Assembly (NCBI RefSeq): GCF_026343945.1
Contig: NZ_JAPKNJ010000002.1
Span: 496,001-560,000 of the forward strand
Direction: 5' to 3'
Origin: Kaistia algarum
GTDB taxonomy: Bacteria > Pseudomonadota > Alphaproteobacteria > Rhizobiales > Kaistiaceae
Length of the DNA: 64,000 nucleotides
The position numbers were made by a program, and so were the translations under genes. Below the pieces are notes generated by a model, which worked only from the letters and a program-made list of their open reading frames with translations, searched no databases and was not told the origin of the DNA. This document shows, piece by piece, positions 51,774 through 61,602 of the stretch (position 1 is its first letter; each line of letters opens with the position of its first letter).

Positions 51774-52526
51774 TCAGGGCTGCCAGGCTTCGTCTGCTTC
51801 CGGCTCGTCGCTCTCCGGTTCGACCACGTCCGGCTTCTTGCCCTTGAAGCCCTTCGCCAGCACGAAGAGCTCGACCGAGCCGGCGCGACTGGCCGGTGGC
51901 TTGATGTGGTGGACGGTGCGGAAATTCTGCTTCAGCGTTGTCAGCAGTTCGCTTTCCGCGCCGCCGCGAAACACCTTGGACAGGAAGTGCCCGCCCGGCC
52001 GAAGGACTGAAATGGCGAAATCGGCGGCGACTTCCGAAAGATAGATGGTGCGCAGATGGTCGGTCTGCTGATGGCCGGTCGTCGGCGCCGCCATGTCGGA
52101 GAGCACGACATCCGCCGGCCCGCCCAGCGCCTCGCGCAGCAGGGCCGGCGCATCCTCGTCGAGGAAATTCTTCTGGAACAGGATGACGCCCGGCAATTCG
52201 TCCATTTCGAGATAGTCGATGGCGACCACGCGCTTGTCCGCGTCGGTCGAGTTGACGCGCTCGACGGCCACCTGAGACCAGCCGCCCGGCGCGGCGCCGA
52301 GATCGACGATCCTCATGCCGGGGCCGAGAATATGATGCTTGTCGTCGATCTCGGTCAGCTTGTAGGCGGCACGCGAGCGATAGCCCTCACGCTTCGAGCG
52401 CGCGACATAGGGATCGTTCAGCTGACGCTCCAGCCAGCGCGTCGAGGAGGCGGTACGTCCTCGCGCCGTCTTGACGCGAACGGTCAGCTCGCGCCCACCC
52501 GAGCCCTTCTTCGGTGGTACCTTCAT
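51774..52526 (-). CDS. rlmE: 23S rRNA (uridine-2'-O)-methyltransferase
   Basis: A 250-residue FtsJ/RrmJ-type enzyme that methylates U2552 (E. coli numbering) of the ribosomal A-loop. The SAM-binding [19 protein letters not shown] is clear, as are the catalytic Asp in [12 protein letters not shown], Lys in [15 protein letters not shown] and Glu in [13 protein letters not shown]. The N-terminus is basic. It overlaps the upstream Ppx/GppA gene by 4 bases, a pairing common in alphaproteobacteria. Confidence 0.95.
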   Translation of the reverse strand: MKVPPKKGSGGRELTVRVKTARGRTASSTRWLERQLNDPYVARSKREGYRSRAAYKLTEIDDKHHILGPGMRIVDLGAAPGGWSQVAVERVNSTDADKRVVAIDYLEMDELPGVILFQKNFLDEDAPALLREALGGPADVVLSDMAAPTTGHQQTDHLRTIYLSEVAADFAISVLRPGGHFLSKVFRGGAESELLTTLKQNFRTVHHIKPPASRAGSVELFVLAKGFKGKKPDVVEPESDEPEADEAWQP

Positions 52527-53944
52527 GACGGCCTCTCCATTCGCGGTCCCGAACGCCGCCAGACGCCGTCCTCGCTCATCATCTCGACCAGAATTCCCTC
52601 GCGCAATCCCCGGTCGGCGACGCGCAGCCGTTCGCAGGGCCAGCGCCGACGGATCGCTTCCAGAATCGCGCAGCCCGCGAGCACCAGATCGGCGCGCTCG
52701 CGCCCGATGCAGGGATTGGCGATCCGAGCCTCATAGTCCATGCCGGTGACCAGCGTCATCATCCGGTCGACCTCGCCGGCCGACATCCATGTGCCGTCGA
52801 CCTTGCGGCGATCATAGCGCGGCAGGCCTAGATGGACGCCGGCCAGCGTCGTGACGGTTCCCGACGTGCCGAGCATGTGCAGCGAACCTGCCGCAACAGC
52901 GCGGTCCAGCGCCGCCGCCTCGGGGAAAGCGAGCAGCATGTCGGTGACCTCGGCGACCATCGCCTCGAACACTTTCGGCGTCACCGTCTCGCCGCCATGG
53001 CGCTCGCTGAGCGTCACGACGCCGACGGGCAGCGACGCCCAGGTGCGAATGCGGTCGGACATGCGGCGCCGATGCCGCTCCGCCTGCCGCGTCAGGTCGA
53101 TCCACACCAGCTCGGATGAGCCGCCGCCAATATCGAAGAGCAGGGCGCCATTCGTGGTCGGGTCGATCAGCGAAGCACAGCCCGATACGGCTAGGCGCGC
53201 CTCGGTCTCGCGCGACACGATCTCCAGCGCGAGGCCAGTCTCGCCATGGACGCGGTCCAGGAAGGCCGGGCCATTGTCGGCGAGGCGGCAGGCCTCTGTC
53301 GCAATCAGGCGCGCGCGCTTGACGCCGCGATCGGCCAGCTTGGCACTGCAGATCCGGAGGGCATCGACCGCCCGCTCCATCGCCGCTTCGCCGAGCCGCC
53401 CGCTGGACCCGACGCCTTCTCCGAGCCGGACGATCCGCGAAAATGCATCGACGACGCGAAACCCGCGCTCGCGCGGCTGCGCAATCAGCAGCCGGCAATT
53501 ATTCGTTCCAAGGTCCAGCGCCGCATAGAGCCCGTCACGCTCTATCGCTGCCCTCGGCGCGGCCGGATAGCGGGATATGGCGGAAGGCGCAGCGGGTGAG
53601 GCATGGGCGACGTGTGAGACCTTGCCGTTTCCATGGCCCTTCCCGCTGCCATGACGGGGATCCGGATGAGATGGCTTGCGCGATTCGACAGGCGGACGAT
53701 TTCGCCCGTCGGGCGCAGCCCCGCTGCCCGCGAAAACAGGCCCGCGCTTCTTGCGTCGGCGCCCCTTGCGCTTGGCCGGCTGGCCGGCTCCGCCTTCCGG
53801 CGGACGCAGCTTTCCTGCATTCCCGACAAGGCCCACCGGCTCAGCCGACGGTCCTTTGGCGGGCGCACTGGAATCCGCACGAAGCGGATCCTCGCCCGAA
53901 CTGTCCAATTCTCGATCCTCGGCTGCGCCGGCTCGAACCTGCAA
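52523..53944 (-). CDS. Ppx/GppA phosphatase family protein with a long basic N-terminus
   Basis: A 473-residue ASKHA-fold enzyme acting on polyphosphate or guanosine pentaphosphate. Phosphate motifs are [17 protein letters not shown] (about 142), [16 protein letters not shown] and [12 protein letters not shown]. The first 130 residues are a low-complexity extension with a Lys/Arg cluster ([16 protein letters not shown]) and Gly/His-rich parts; it is probably disordered and may bind polyphosphate or nucleic acid. The true start is uncertain and could be shorter. It is translationally coupled to rlmE. Confidence 0.9.
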   Translation of the reverse strand: MQVRAGAAEDRELDSSGEDPLRADSSAPAKGPSAEPVGLVGNAGKLRPPEGGAGQPAKRKGRRRKKRGPVFAGSGAAPDGRNRPPVESRKPSHPDPRHGSGKGHGNGKVSHVAHASPAAPSAISRYPAAPRAAIERDGLYAALDLGTNNCRLLIAQPRERGFRVVDAFSRIVRLGEGVGSSGRLGEAAMERAVDALRICSAKLADRGVKRARLIATEACRLADNGPAFLDRVHGETGLALEIVSRETEARLAVSGCASLIDPTTNGALLFDIGGGSSELVWIDLTRQAERHRRRMSDRIRTWASLPVGVVTLSERHGGETVTPKVFEAMVAEVTDMLLAFPEAAALDRAVAAGSLHMLGTSGTVTTLAGVHLGLPRYDRRKVDGTWMSAGEVDRMMTLVTGMDYEARIANPCIGRERADLVLAGCAILEAIRRRWPCERLRVADRGLREGILVEMMSEDGVWRRSGPRMERPS

Positions 53945-54149
53945 CGCGGCTCGGCGCGCAGCTCATCGCGTGCCTTTGTTGAGGCAAGTGTAAGCATGCG
54001 GACCGCGCCGCACAAGCGAAGGCAGCCAACCAGGTGCGTTTCGCCGAAGAGCGGCAGGCCTGAGCGCCGCGTTGACAAGCCTCTGCCCGGAAATGGAGAA
54101 TGGCGCCCAACGGCCCAGGCACACAACGAGGCCGAACAGGGGATGCCCG

Positions 54150-55691
54150 ATGCCGGAACCGGCTCGTTTCATCGTGGTCGGCGGCGGCACGGCCGGCTGG
54201 CTGGCGGCGTTTGTGCTGCAGGACAAAATCCGCCGCCTGAAGCTCGATGCGCGGGTCGTCGTGGTCGAATCGTCGAAGATCCCGACCGTTGGCGTCGGCG
54301 AGGGCAGCACGGCGGCGCTCCGCGTGCTGATGCAATATTTCAACCTGAACGAATTCGAATTCTTCCGCGAGACGGGCGCGACCTTCAAGCTCGGTATTCG
54401 CCACAAGGACTGGCGGCGCAAGGGCTTCACCTATGACGGTCCGATCGACGACCCGCACCAGGTCGTGAAGGCGCCGGATGGCGCGCCCTCGGATTATCTA
54501 AACGTCTTCTGCGTCGCCGCCGGCCGCAAGCTGCAGGACATGCATCTGTTCGGCCCGCTGCTCGAACAGAAGAAGGCGCCCTATGCGCTGAAGGAGGATG
54601 GCGGCCTGGTGCCGCTCGGACCGTTCCACCATGCCTTCCATTTCGACCAGGCTCTGGTGGGGCGGTTCCTGAAATCGAAGTCGCGCGGCGTCCATGTGGT
54701 CGATGCCGCGATCGACGGCGTCATGCGCGACGGCGAGAGCGGCCACATAACCGCGCTGAAGCTCGACACCGGCGAGACGCTCGAAGGAGATTTCTTCGTC
54801 GACGCCTCAGGCTTCCGCAAGAGGCTGATCGTCAAGGAGCTGAACGCCCCCTGGATCTCCTACGCCAAGGAGTTGCCCGTCAACCGCGCCCTGCCCTTCT
54901 GGATCGACATCAAGCCCGGTGAGGAGATTGCCAACTATACACTGGCCTGGGCGCAGGAAGCCGGCTGGATGTGGCAGATCCCGACCCAGACCCGCTATGG
55001 CTGCGGCTATGTCTATTCGGACGAGTTCAAGACGCCGGAGGAGGCGAAGCTCGAAATCGAGCGGGCTCTGGGTCACGAAATCGACGTCCGCGACGACATA
55101 CGCTTCCAGATCGGCCGCCTGGAGACGCCCTGGCTCGGCAATTGCCTGGCCGTCGGCCTCGCCTCCAGCTTCCTGGAGCCACTGGAGGCGACCTCGATCC
55201 ACGGCACCGTCGTCCAGCTCATGCTGTTTGCCGAGCGCTATCTGAAGCATCCGGACCGGATGAACAACGACGACCGCGCCGACTACAACCGGCGCATCGG
55301 CCGGCAGGTCGACGACTTCCGCACCTTCATCAATACCCACTATGTGACGCAACGCGACGACACGCCGTTCTGGCGCAATGTCCGCGCCGAGCGCCTGCAC
55401 TCCGAGACCCGCGAGCGCCTCGCCCGCTGGAAGAAGGAAATGCCGCGCCGCGAGCATTTCCCAACCTTTCTGGACGGGCTGCCGCATGTCGAGACGCAAC
55501 TGCACTATCCGGTGCTCGACGGGCTCGGCCTGCTCGATCCGGCCGTCGCCCGCGCCGAGATGGCAAAGGACCCGGCGCTACGGGCCTTCGCCCGCGACAC
55601 CGTCGACAGCTTGGTCAAGGAATATCGCTGGGCCGCCGACCGCGCGATCGGCCACGCGGCGTTTCTGGAGCATGTCCGGCGCATGGCGTGA
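54150..55691 (+). CDS. Tryptophan-halogenase-family flavin-dependent halogenase
   Basis: A 513-residue FAD enzyme. The nucleotide motif GGGTAG lies at 11-16, the conserved Lys at 80 (ATFKLG, matching the catalytic Lys79 of PrnA/RebH), the WxWxIP motif at 273-278 (GWMWQIP), and Glu346 in FLEPLEATS (as in PrnA). These support real halogenase chemistry, chlorinating or brominating an aromatic substrate with FADH2 and O2. No flavin reductase or natural-product gene is adjacent. I chose the ATG at 54150 (MPEPARFIVVGGG). The substrate is unknown. Confidence 0.87.
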   Translation: MPEPARFIVVGGGTAGWLAAFVLQDKIRRLKLDARVVVVESSKIPTVGVGEGSTAALRVLMQYFNLNEFEFFRETGATFKLGIRHKDWRRKGFTYDGPIDDPHQVVKAPDGAPSDYLNVFCVAAGRKLQDMHLFGPLLEQKKAPYALKEDGGLVPLGPFHHAFHFDQALVGRFLKSKSRGVHVVDAAIDGVMRDGESGHITALKLDTGETLEGDFFVDASGFRKRLIVKELNAPWISYAKELPVNRALPFWIDIKPGEEIANYTLAWAQEAGWMWQIPTQTRYGCGYVYSDEFKTPEEAKLEIERALGHEIDVRDDIRFQIGRLETPWLGNCLAVGLASSFLEPLEATSIHGTVVQLMLFAERYLKHPDRMNNDDRADYNRRIGRQVDDFRTFINTHYVTQRDDTPFWRNVRAERLHSETRERLARWKKEMPRREHFPTFLDGLPHVETQLHYPVLDGLGLLDPAVARAEMAKDPALRAFARDTVDSLVKEYRWAADRAIGHAAFLEHVRRMA

Positions 55692-55703
55692 AGCCGCACC
55701 GTT

Positions 55704-56810
55704 TCAGGGTGCGTCGATCGTGTCGGCTCGGGCGGCGCGGTTCGCTGGAGCGCCGTCGAAAAGGATGAGAACCTCGAGCTTGCCATCCTTCGGTCCCAGC
55801 GGCAGTAGCGCCTCGGGCTTCGCCCAATCCTTCGGACCGATTTGGTTGCCAGCGATAGTGCCGAGTTTTGTGAGCCTTTTATCGCCGTCCCAGAAGAAGA
55901 CCGCGTAGTCGTTCGGGCCAATTGGATCGCTCTTGTCGGGATCGGCGGACGGGCCGGCGAGGATCAGGAAGCCGCCGGAATAGGCTACGAGATCGCGCAC
56001 GCCTCGCCCTTCAAGTCTAAGCTTGGATAGTCGGGCGTCGGCAGCCTTAGTGTCAAATATCGCGTCGAGATTGACGGCGAATACGACAGCAAGCTTGGGA
56101 TCTTTAGGAGCCAGGGCATCTTCGACGATCGGCGCACGGAGACCTGCATAGAGAACATTGTCTTTAATGGCGACGCCCTCGATGGTCAGGCCATTCTGCT
56201 CCAGTCGTTGACCATAGTGGGGCTGCAGTGCTGGATCGCTACTAAGCAGCGGACCCAGATTCACGCTCGGCGTCCCCGTCAGATCTTGATCACGCCTGCA
56301 ATCGCCGCTTGCCTTCCCAGCATCTTCAACCGAAATCCGGCGCACGATGCTCGACGCCTTGAGCTTGGCCTGGTTTTCGTTCTCGCTGTTCTCTTTTTCC
56401 TTGTCGCGCGGATGGCCATGCGAGCCGATCACATAGAAGGCGCCCTTGAAATAGGCGACACCTTCGCCGTCAAGTTCCGCCGGCTTCGTCTTGCCCTTCT
56501 TGCTGATGTAGGTCGCGTCGGTCACGCGGATGCAACCGCCGACCGTGATGGAGCCGGTCTCGATCGTGACAGATTGCGCGAACTGGGATTCGTCGTCGAC
56601 GAGCAGGCAATGACGGGGAAATCCGGCCTCCTCGGCGCAAGCGATGCCACTCAGGTCCTCGCCATCCTGAATGGTACCATCGTCGGTCTTGCCGAGCAGT
56701 TTGCCCGTCACGTTGAAGAACGGCCCGCTTTCGGCGACTGCCGGGCCAGGGATGGCGGTGACGAGCGGCATCGCAGCCAAACAGGCAATGATGAGCAGAA
56801 AATGCTTCAT
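55704..56810 (-). CDS. Exported DUF3616 family protein
   Basis: A 368-residue protein with a signal peptide (MKHFLLIIACLAAMPLVTAI, ending before AES). The body resembles DUF3616 proteins: DDGTIQDGEDLSGIACAEEA, ELDGEGVAYFKGAFYVIGSH, and a run of beta-rich segments suggesting a propeller (GVAIKDNVLYAGLRAPIVED, GGFLILAGPSADPDKSDPIG). Its function is unknown; the layout recalls secreted binding or esterase-like propellers. GGAGG lies 6 bases before the ATG at 56810. The upstream DNA is AT-rich. It is divergent from the LysE gene. Confidence 0.78.
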   Translation of the reverse strand: MKHFLLIIACLAAMPLVTAIPGPAVAESGPFFNVTGKLLGKTDDGTIQDGEDLSGIACAEEAGFPRHCLLVDDESQFAQSVTIETGSITVGGCIRVTDATYISKKGKTKPAELDGEGVAYFKGAFYVIGSHGHPRDKEKENSENENQAKLKASSIVRRISVEDAGKASGDCRRDQDLTGTPSVNLGPLLSSDPALQPHYGQRLEQNGLTIEGVAIKDNVLYAGLRAPIVEDALAPKDPKLAVVFAVNLDAIFDTKAADARLSKLRLEGRGVRDLVAYSGGFLILAGPSADPDKSDPIGPNDYAVFFWDGDKRLTKLGTIAGNQIGPKDWAKPEALLPLGPKDGKLEVLILFDGAPANRAARADTIDAP

Positions 56811-56929
56811 GACAGCCTCCCAATTTTCACGAATAATACTACGGTCGATTGCATAATAAAATAGATGCTCGTCAGTAGCGTGCTGCATCGCCCAAGGACA
56901 CCGTCGGCAGATCATGCGAGAAGAGCCGC

Positions 56930-57523
56930 ATGAACGATCCGCTTGCTTTCGCCCTCGCCGTTCTCGCCTTGCTCGCCGTGCCGGGGCCGACCAACACCTT
57001 GCTAGCCGCGTCAGGCGCCACTGCCGGGTTTCGTCGCTCCTTGCGGCTGCTGCCGGCGGAGCTTGGCGGCTACTGGGTCGCGATCGGCGTGCTGCTCCTG
57101 GTCATCGGTCTGCTGGCGGCGGCTCATCCCTTCGTCCCGATCCTGTCGAAGCTGGTGGCGAGCCTCTATCTGGTCTATTCGGCGATTTCGCTCTGGCGCG
57201 ATGCTGGGCGAGGCATGATGGAAGGTGCGGGCCCGATCACCTTCGCTCGCGTCTTCACGACGACGCTTCTGAATCCGAAGGCGCTGATCTTCGCCTTCGC
57301 GATCTTCCCGCGCGGCGACATCGCCACGCTGTTGCCTTTTGCCGGATTGTTCTCGGTGCTGGTCGTCATCGTGGCGCAAGGCTGGATTGTCCTTGGCAAC
57401 GCGATAGCACGTCATGCGGCAGGCCTCGTCACGCCTGCGCGGATCGCCCGCGCCGCGGCACTGGCTCTGGCCGTATTCGCGCTCTGGATCGGTGGATCAG
57501 CACTCGCCGCTGCGCTGTCCTGA
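56930..57523 (+). CDS. LysE family translocator
   Basis: A 197-residue exporter with about five to six membrane helices. The N-terminal segment LLAVPGPTNTLLAASGATAG is the LysE/RhtB signature (PGP...G), followed by the long helix-rich region and TTLLNPKALIFAFAIFP, also typical. It probably exports an amino acid or similar small molecule. It ends 2 bases before the convergent M20 gene and is divergent from the DUF3616 gene. Confidence 0.88.
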   Translation: MNDPLAFALAVLALLAVPGPTNTLLAASGATAGFRRSLRLLPAELGGYWVAIGVLLLVIGLLAAAHPFVPILSKLVASLYLVYSAISLWRDAGRGMMEGAGPITFARVFTTTLLNPKALIFAFAIFPRGDIATLLPFAGLFSVLVVIVAQGWIVLGNAIARHAAGLVTPARIARAAALALAVFALWIGGSALAAALS

Positions 57524-57525
57524 CG

Positions 57526-58629
57526 TCAGAGCCCGGCGAGGATCGTCCGGTAGATCGCGACGCTCTCGGCGATCCTGACCGTCTCGCAATATTCATCGGT
57601 CTTGTGCGCCATATCCGGATCGCCCGGCCCGCAAATCAATGTCGGCGGGAATCCGAGGGCCGGGGTGAAGACGGAGGCATCCGTGAAGTAATTGGCGCTC
57701 GCGGCCTCAGTTGGCCGGCCGGTAGCCGACGAGACGGCGGCCGCCATCTTCGCCATGATGGCCCCAGCCGGATCGGACCAGACCGAAGGCAGATCAATGA
57801 TCGTCTCGATCGCCGTCTCCGCGCCCGCCTTCGCCTGAACCTCGCCGCGCACGCTCTCATGGACCAAGCCGGGGATCGAGCGGATATCGACGGTGAATTC
57901 GGCACGGTCCGGCACGGAGTTGATGTTCTGACCGCCGGATATCGTGCCGATATTCAGCGTCGGCTTGCCCATGATCGGATGGTCGTCGATCCCGAAATCG
58001 AATGTCTCCAGCCGAAGCACGCTGCGCGCTGCCTTGTAGATGGCGTTGTCGCCCAGATGTGGCGTCGAACCATGGGCTGTGACGCCGCGACAGCCGCAGC
58101 GCAGCCAGAGCGCGCCCTTGTGGCCGGCGAGGAAACGGTTCGCGGTGGGTTCGCCGACAACGATCGCGCTGATTTCGCCAAGCTTCCCTTCGGCCACCAG
58201 ATACTGCGCACCCTCCGAACCCGTCTCCTCGCCGCCGGTGAAGGCCAGGACGAGCGCGCCGCGCTCCCGAATGCGATCCGCTTCGGCGATCGCCGCCGCT
58301 ACCATCGCCGCGACGCCGGCCTTCATATCTGTCGTGCCGCGGCCATAGATGCGCCCGTCCCGGATTTCGCCGCCGAAGGGATCGACGCTCCAGTCCACCG
58401 TTCCGAGCGGCACCGTGTCGACATGGCCGGTGAAGAGCGTGGCCGGCCCCTCGTCGCCGATGCGGGCCACCAGATTGGTTCGCCCCTCGCCGAAACTTTG
58501 GACGCGGACGGAAAAGCCGGCATCGCTGAGAGTGTCGGCGAGAAGCGTCGTCGCAGCGGCCTCATGGCCCGGCGGATTGCGCGTGTCGATGCGGACGAGA
58601 TCGCGCGTGAGAAGGACGGGATCGATCAA
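57526..58629 (-). CDS. M20 family amidohydrolase (ArgE/DapE-like)
   Basis: A 367-residue zinc peptidase/deacylase. All metal ligands are visible: His69 and Asp71 in FTGHVDTVPLG, Asp in RGTTDMKAGVAAM, the Glu pair in FTGGEETGSEG, Glu in VVGEPTANR and His in DPDMAHKTDEY. The class includes acetylornithine deacetylase and succinyl-diaminopimelate desuccinylase, but its context argues for a catabolic amide or N-acyl substrate. I chose a TTG start at 58629 overlapping the monooxygenase stop (TTGA), because the family begins near DPVLLTRDLVRIDT. Confidence 0.87.
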   Translation of the reverse strand: MIDPVLLTRDLVRIDTRNPPGHEAAATTLLADTLSDAGFSVRVQSFGEGRTNLVARIGDEGPATLFTGHVDTVPLGTVDWSVDPFGGEIRDGRIYGRGTTDMKAGVAAMVAAAIAEADRIRERGALVLAFTGGEETGSEGAQYLVAEGKLGEISAIVVGEPTANRFLAGHKGALWLRCGCRGVTAHGSTPHLGDNAIYKAARSVLRLETFDFGIDDHPIMGKPTLNIGTISGGQNINSVPDRAEFTVDIRSIPGLVHESVRGEVQAKAGAETAIETIIDLPSVWSDPAGAIMAKMAAAVSSATGRPTEAASANYFTDASVFTPALGFPPTLICGPGDPDMAHKTDEYCETVRIAESVAIYRTILAGL

Positions 58630-60404
58630 AGCGGCGCTCCATGGACCGGCGTCGGGATGCCTTCCATCCGCGCCTTGATCTGCAGCGCCAGGAACTTCGA
58701 GAAATAGCGCTGCAGTGCCAGATTGCCGCCCTGGAACCAGAGCGCTTCCTGAACGGTCGGCTTGTACATGTTGCGCGGCTCGCCATGCCACGGCCCCGGA
58801 TCGCCGCGCGTGCCCGAGCCGAGGCCCCAGCAGGTGCCGATGCGGTCGGCAATGTCGCGGTTGACGATCCTGGCTACCACCTCATGCATCGACTGGAAGC
58901 CCGTCGATTGGATGATCACGTCGGCGTCGATCTCGGTTCCGTCGGCGAAGCGGATGCCCGTAGGCGTCAGCCCCTCGATGGCAACGCCGCTCTTCACCTT
59001 GATCTCGCCGTCGATGATGAGCTGCGAAGCGCCGACATCGACATAGTAGCCCGAGCCGGTGCGATAGGCCTTCATCATCAGCCCGGTCTCGTCCTCGCCG
59101 AAATCGAGCAGGAATCCAGTCGCGGCGAGTTTTGCGTAGAACTCGGCGTCATAGGCACGGATCTTGTCATAGAGCGCGCGCTGCGCGGCCGGCTGGAGGG
59201 CGAAGGGCGTCGCCATGGCGAGGAGATCGGCCTTGTCGACGGAGAGGCCGCTATCGGCGGCTTCCTGCGAATAGATGTCGAAGGCAAAATCCGTCAGCGT
59301 CTGCGAGCGCACGACCGTCGTCGGCGAGCGCTGCACCATGGTCACGTCGACGCCGGCCTCCCAGAGATCGACAGCGACGTCATGGGCTGAACTGGCGGCA
59401 CCGATCACGACGGCGCGTTTTCCCGCATATTTCGCAGCTTCCGAATACTCGCTCGAATGGATCAGCTCGCCGCCGAAATCCTCAGCGCCAGCAAGGCTCA
59501 GGCGCTTCGGCGGGCCATAGGCCCCGGTCGCGAAGACGAGTTGCGCGGGGTGGAGCGTCACCTTCATGCCATCGCGGATCAGCTCGACGGTCCAGCGCTT
59601 GGCCTCGGGGTCGTACACCGCCTTCTGCGCCTCGGTGGAGCCCCAATAGGTCAGCTCCATCGCGTTCACATAGAATTCCAGCCAGTCGCCCATCTTGTCC
59701 TTGGGCGTGAAGATCGGCCAGTTCTCGGGAAATGGCATATAGGGCAGGTGATCGTACCAGACCGGGTCGTGCAGCACGAGCGAGCGGTAGCGGTTGCGCC
59801 AGCTATCGCCGGCCTTCGGGTTCTTCTCGACGATGATGGTCGGCACGCCGAGCATCTTCAGCCGCGCGCCGATCATGATGCCGCCCTGCCCACCGCCGAT
59901 GACGAGGCAATAGGGCTGGACGCCGGCGCCGAGCTCCGCTTCCTCGCGGGCGCGCTTCTCCGTCCAGGTCTCGCGGCTCCGGTCGGCGCCGTGGCGCACG
60001 CCCTTCGGCCTCCGCGCGCCGATCGGCTCCTCGAAGCCCTTGAGCTCGGTCAGCGTCGTCAGGATCGTGCGGCCCTTGCCGCCTTCGAGGCGGAAGATGC
60101 CCTCCCCGCGTCCGGTCTTCGTCTCGAAGGTGAACCAGGCCTCCACCATGCCGGAGGGCTTGCGATCGGCGCGGGTTACCTTCCATGCAGATGGTTCGGT
60201 CCCTGGCAGCGTCGCAGCCAGGAAGTCGCGGATCGCCGCCTTGCCCTCGAAGGTCTTCACGTTCCAGCTGAAGGCGACGAAGTCGCGCCAGTAGCAATCC
60301 TCGCCGAACAGGGCGAGCGCCGCGTCGATGTCTATTCGGTCGAGGGCGCCGGCGAGCGCAGCCATCCAGCTCGCCGCATCGGTTTCCGGAGCCGTGTCGT
60401 GCAT
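58626..60404 (-). CDS. Flavin-containing monooxygenase with N-terminal SnoaL/NTF2-like domain
   Basis: A 592-residue FAD/NAD(P)H enzyme. Residues about 10-125 form an NTF2/SnoaL-like domain (ALAGALDRIDIDAALALFGE, FVAFSWNVKTFEGKAAIRDF). The FAD motif GGGQGG lies at 170-175. The FMO motif is FGGELIHSSEY, and the NADPH site reads VVIGAASSAHDVA. The fusion with NTF2 matches YUCCA-like bacterial FMOs that oxygenate N, S or a keto group. It lies 59 bases after the rpiR stop and overlaps the M20 gene, so the three form one unit. Confidence 0.9.
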   Translation of the reverse strand: MHDTAPETDAASWMAALAGALDRIDIDAALALFGEDCYWRDFVAFSWNVKTFEGKAAIRDFLAATLPGTEPSAWKVTRADRKPSGMVEAWFTFETKTGRGEGIFRLEGGKGRTILTTLTELKGFEEPIGARRPKGVRHGADRSRETWTEKRAREEAELGAGVQPYCLVIGGGQGGIMIGARLKMLGVPTIIVEKNPKAGDSWRNRYRSLVLHDPVWYDHLPYMPFPENWPIFTPKDKMGDWLEFYVNAMELTYWGSTEAQKAVYDPEAKRWTVELIRDGMKVTLHPAQLVFATGAYGPPKRLSLAGAEDFGGELIHSSEYSEAAKYAGKRAVVIGAASSAHDVAVDLWEAGVDVTMVQRSPTTVVRSQTLTDFAFDIYSQEAADSGLSVDKADLLAMATPFALQPAAQRALYDKIRAYDAEFYAKLAATGFLLDFGEDETGLMMKAYRTGSGYYVDVGASQLIIDGEIKVKSGVAIEGLTPTGIRFADGTEIDADVIIQSTGFQSMHEVVARIVNRDIADRIGTCWGLGSGTRGDPGPWHGEPRNMYKPTVQEALWFQGGNLALQRYFSKFLALQIKARMEGIPTPVHGAPL

Positions 60405-60463
60405 GCGTCTTTCCTCAATGCGTGGCCGGCGGGGAAGCGCCGCCTGAAATGATAAGCCGGCTC

Positions 60464-61420
60464 TCAGTCGCCAAGCGGCTCAAGAACGCGGCCCTTGCGA
60501 TGGTTGAGCACGTTGTACTTGATCCGCCGCAGCGTCTCGCGTGCCGACGGGTCGAGCCGGTAGCCGACCGCGACCGAGACGAGGTCGATGATCGCCAGGA
60601 AGGCAAATCGCGAGGCGGTGGGCTTCAGCGCATCGGGATATTCCGGCACCTCGGCGGTGAGCGCAATATCGCAGGCGCGGGTGAGATCCGTGTCCGGCGC
60701 CGTGATGGCAATGACGTGGGCGCCGTAATGCCTTGCAAGCTCCACCGCCTCAACGAGTTCGCGCGTGCGGCCGGTGGCGGAAATCGCGATCACCACGTCA
60801 TTCGGCTTCAGCGTTGAGGCCATCATCAGCATTGCATAGGGATCGGATTGGGCCGAAACGACGACGCCATACCGGAACAGGCGGTTTTGCGTTTCACTCG
60901 CGAGCGACGTCGAGCTACCGCCAAGTCCGAAGACGGCGACCTGATGCGCGGCGGCAATCATTTCGGCCGCGCCGACGACGAGTGCCGGATCGAGCTGCCG
61001 CTCGACCGCATCCAGCGCGTTCCGGGCCTCGCCGAAGACGACGTTCCAAAGCGGCGAACCATTCTCCGCCGGCAACGGGCGCGGACCCGTCTGGAGATAG
61101 AGCTGGCCGACGACGACGCTCTGCGCCAGCTTCACCTTGAAATCGCGTACGCCCTCGCAGCCGATTGCGCGGCAGAAGCGGGTAACGGTCGGCTCGCTGA
61201 CGCCGGCCTGCCGGGCAATGTCGGCATTCGAAGCGTCGACGCAGAAACCGACATCGGCGAGCACCGTATCGGCGACGCGGCGCTCGGCCGGGCGAAGGTC
61301 GTTGTAACGATCCTTGACGCGGGAAAGGATGTCCGGGATCGGCTTCGACGGAGCGGCGACACCCCGGCCGGACCTACGCCGGCGCTTGCCTTCCTCGGAA
61401 GGATCGGACCTGGATTCCAT
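60464..61420 (-). CDS. RpiR/MurR family transcriptional regulator with SIS domain
   Basis: A 318-residue regulator. Residues about 35-110 are the RpiR helix-turn-helix (LRPAERRVADTVLADVG, SNADIARQAGVSEPTVTRFC). Residues about 160-300 are a SIS sugar-phosphate-binding fold (VAVFGLGGSSTSLASETQNR, VVIAISATGRTRELVE). The ligand may be a phosphosugar, though this branch also governs other catabolic genes. I chose the ATG at 61420; the frame extends to 61546 but the added residues are not family-like. It is the first gene of the rpiR-FMO-M20 unit and divergent from the ABC importer. Confidence 0.9.
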   Translation of the reverse strand: MESRSDPSEEGKRRRRSGRGVAAPSKPIPDILSRVKDRYNDLRPAERRVADTVLADVGFCVDASNADIARQAGVSEPTVTRFCRAIGCEGVRDFKVKLAQSVVVGQLYLQTGPRPLPAENGSPLWNVVFGEARNALDAVERQLDPALVVGAAEMIAAAHQVAVFGLGGSSTSLASETQNRLFRYGVVVSAQSDPYAMLMMASTLKPNDVVIAISATGRTRELVEAVELARHYGAHVIAITAPDTDLTRACDIALTAEVPEYPDALKPTASRFAFLAIIDLVSVAVGYRLDPSARETLRRIKYNVLNHRKGRVLEPLGD

Positions 61421-61505
61421 CGTCGTCCCCTGCCCCTCCCCGCCGGGATTATGGAGCCGGCCAAGGCGACAAAATCGGCATTTTCTGCCGTTATGGATGG
61501 CAGGA

Positions 61506-61520
61506 TGTCGGAAACTTACA
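61506..61520 (-). promoter_or_regulatory. Putative regulator site 1 (TGTAAGTTTCCGACA)
   Basis: Read on the minus strand. It matches site 2 (61603-61617) at 11 of 15 positions, sharing TGTA-GTT-C--ACA. Its place in the divergent rpiR/ABC region suggests an operator, perhaps for the RpiR protein. Confidence 0.35.
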
Positions 61521-61602
61521 AACCCCGCAAGCGTCAATTCGCTCAAAAAATCAGCAAGATCGATGGATGCCCCGAATGTCGTCGCCGCCTCTTGACTTGC
61601 GA

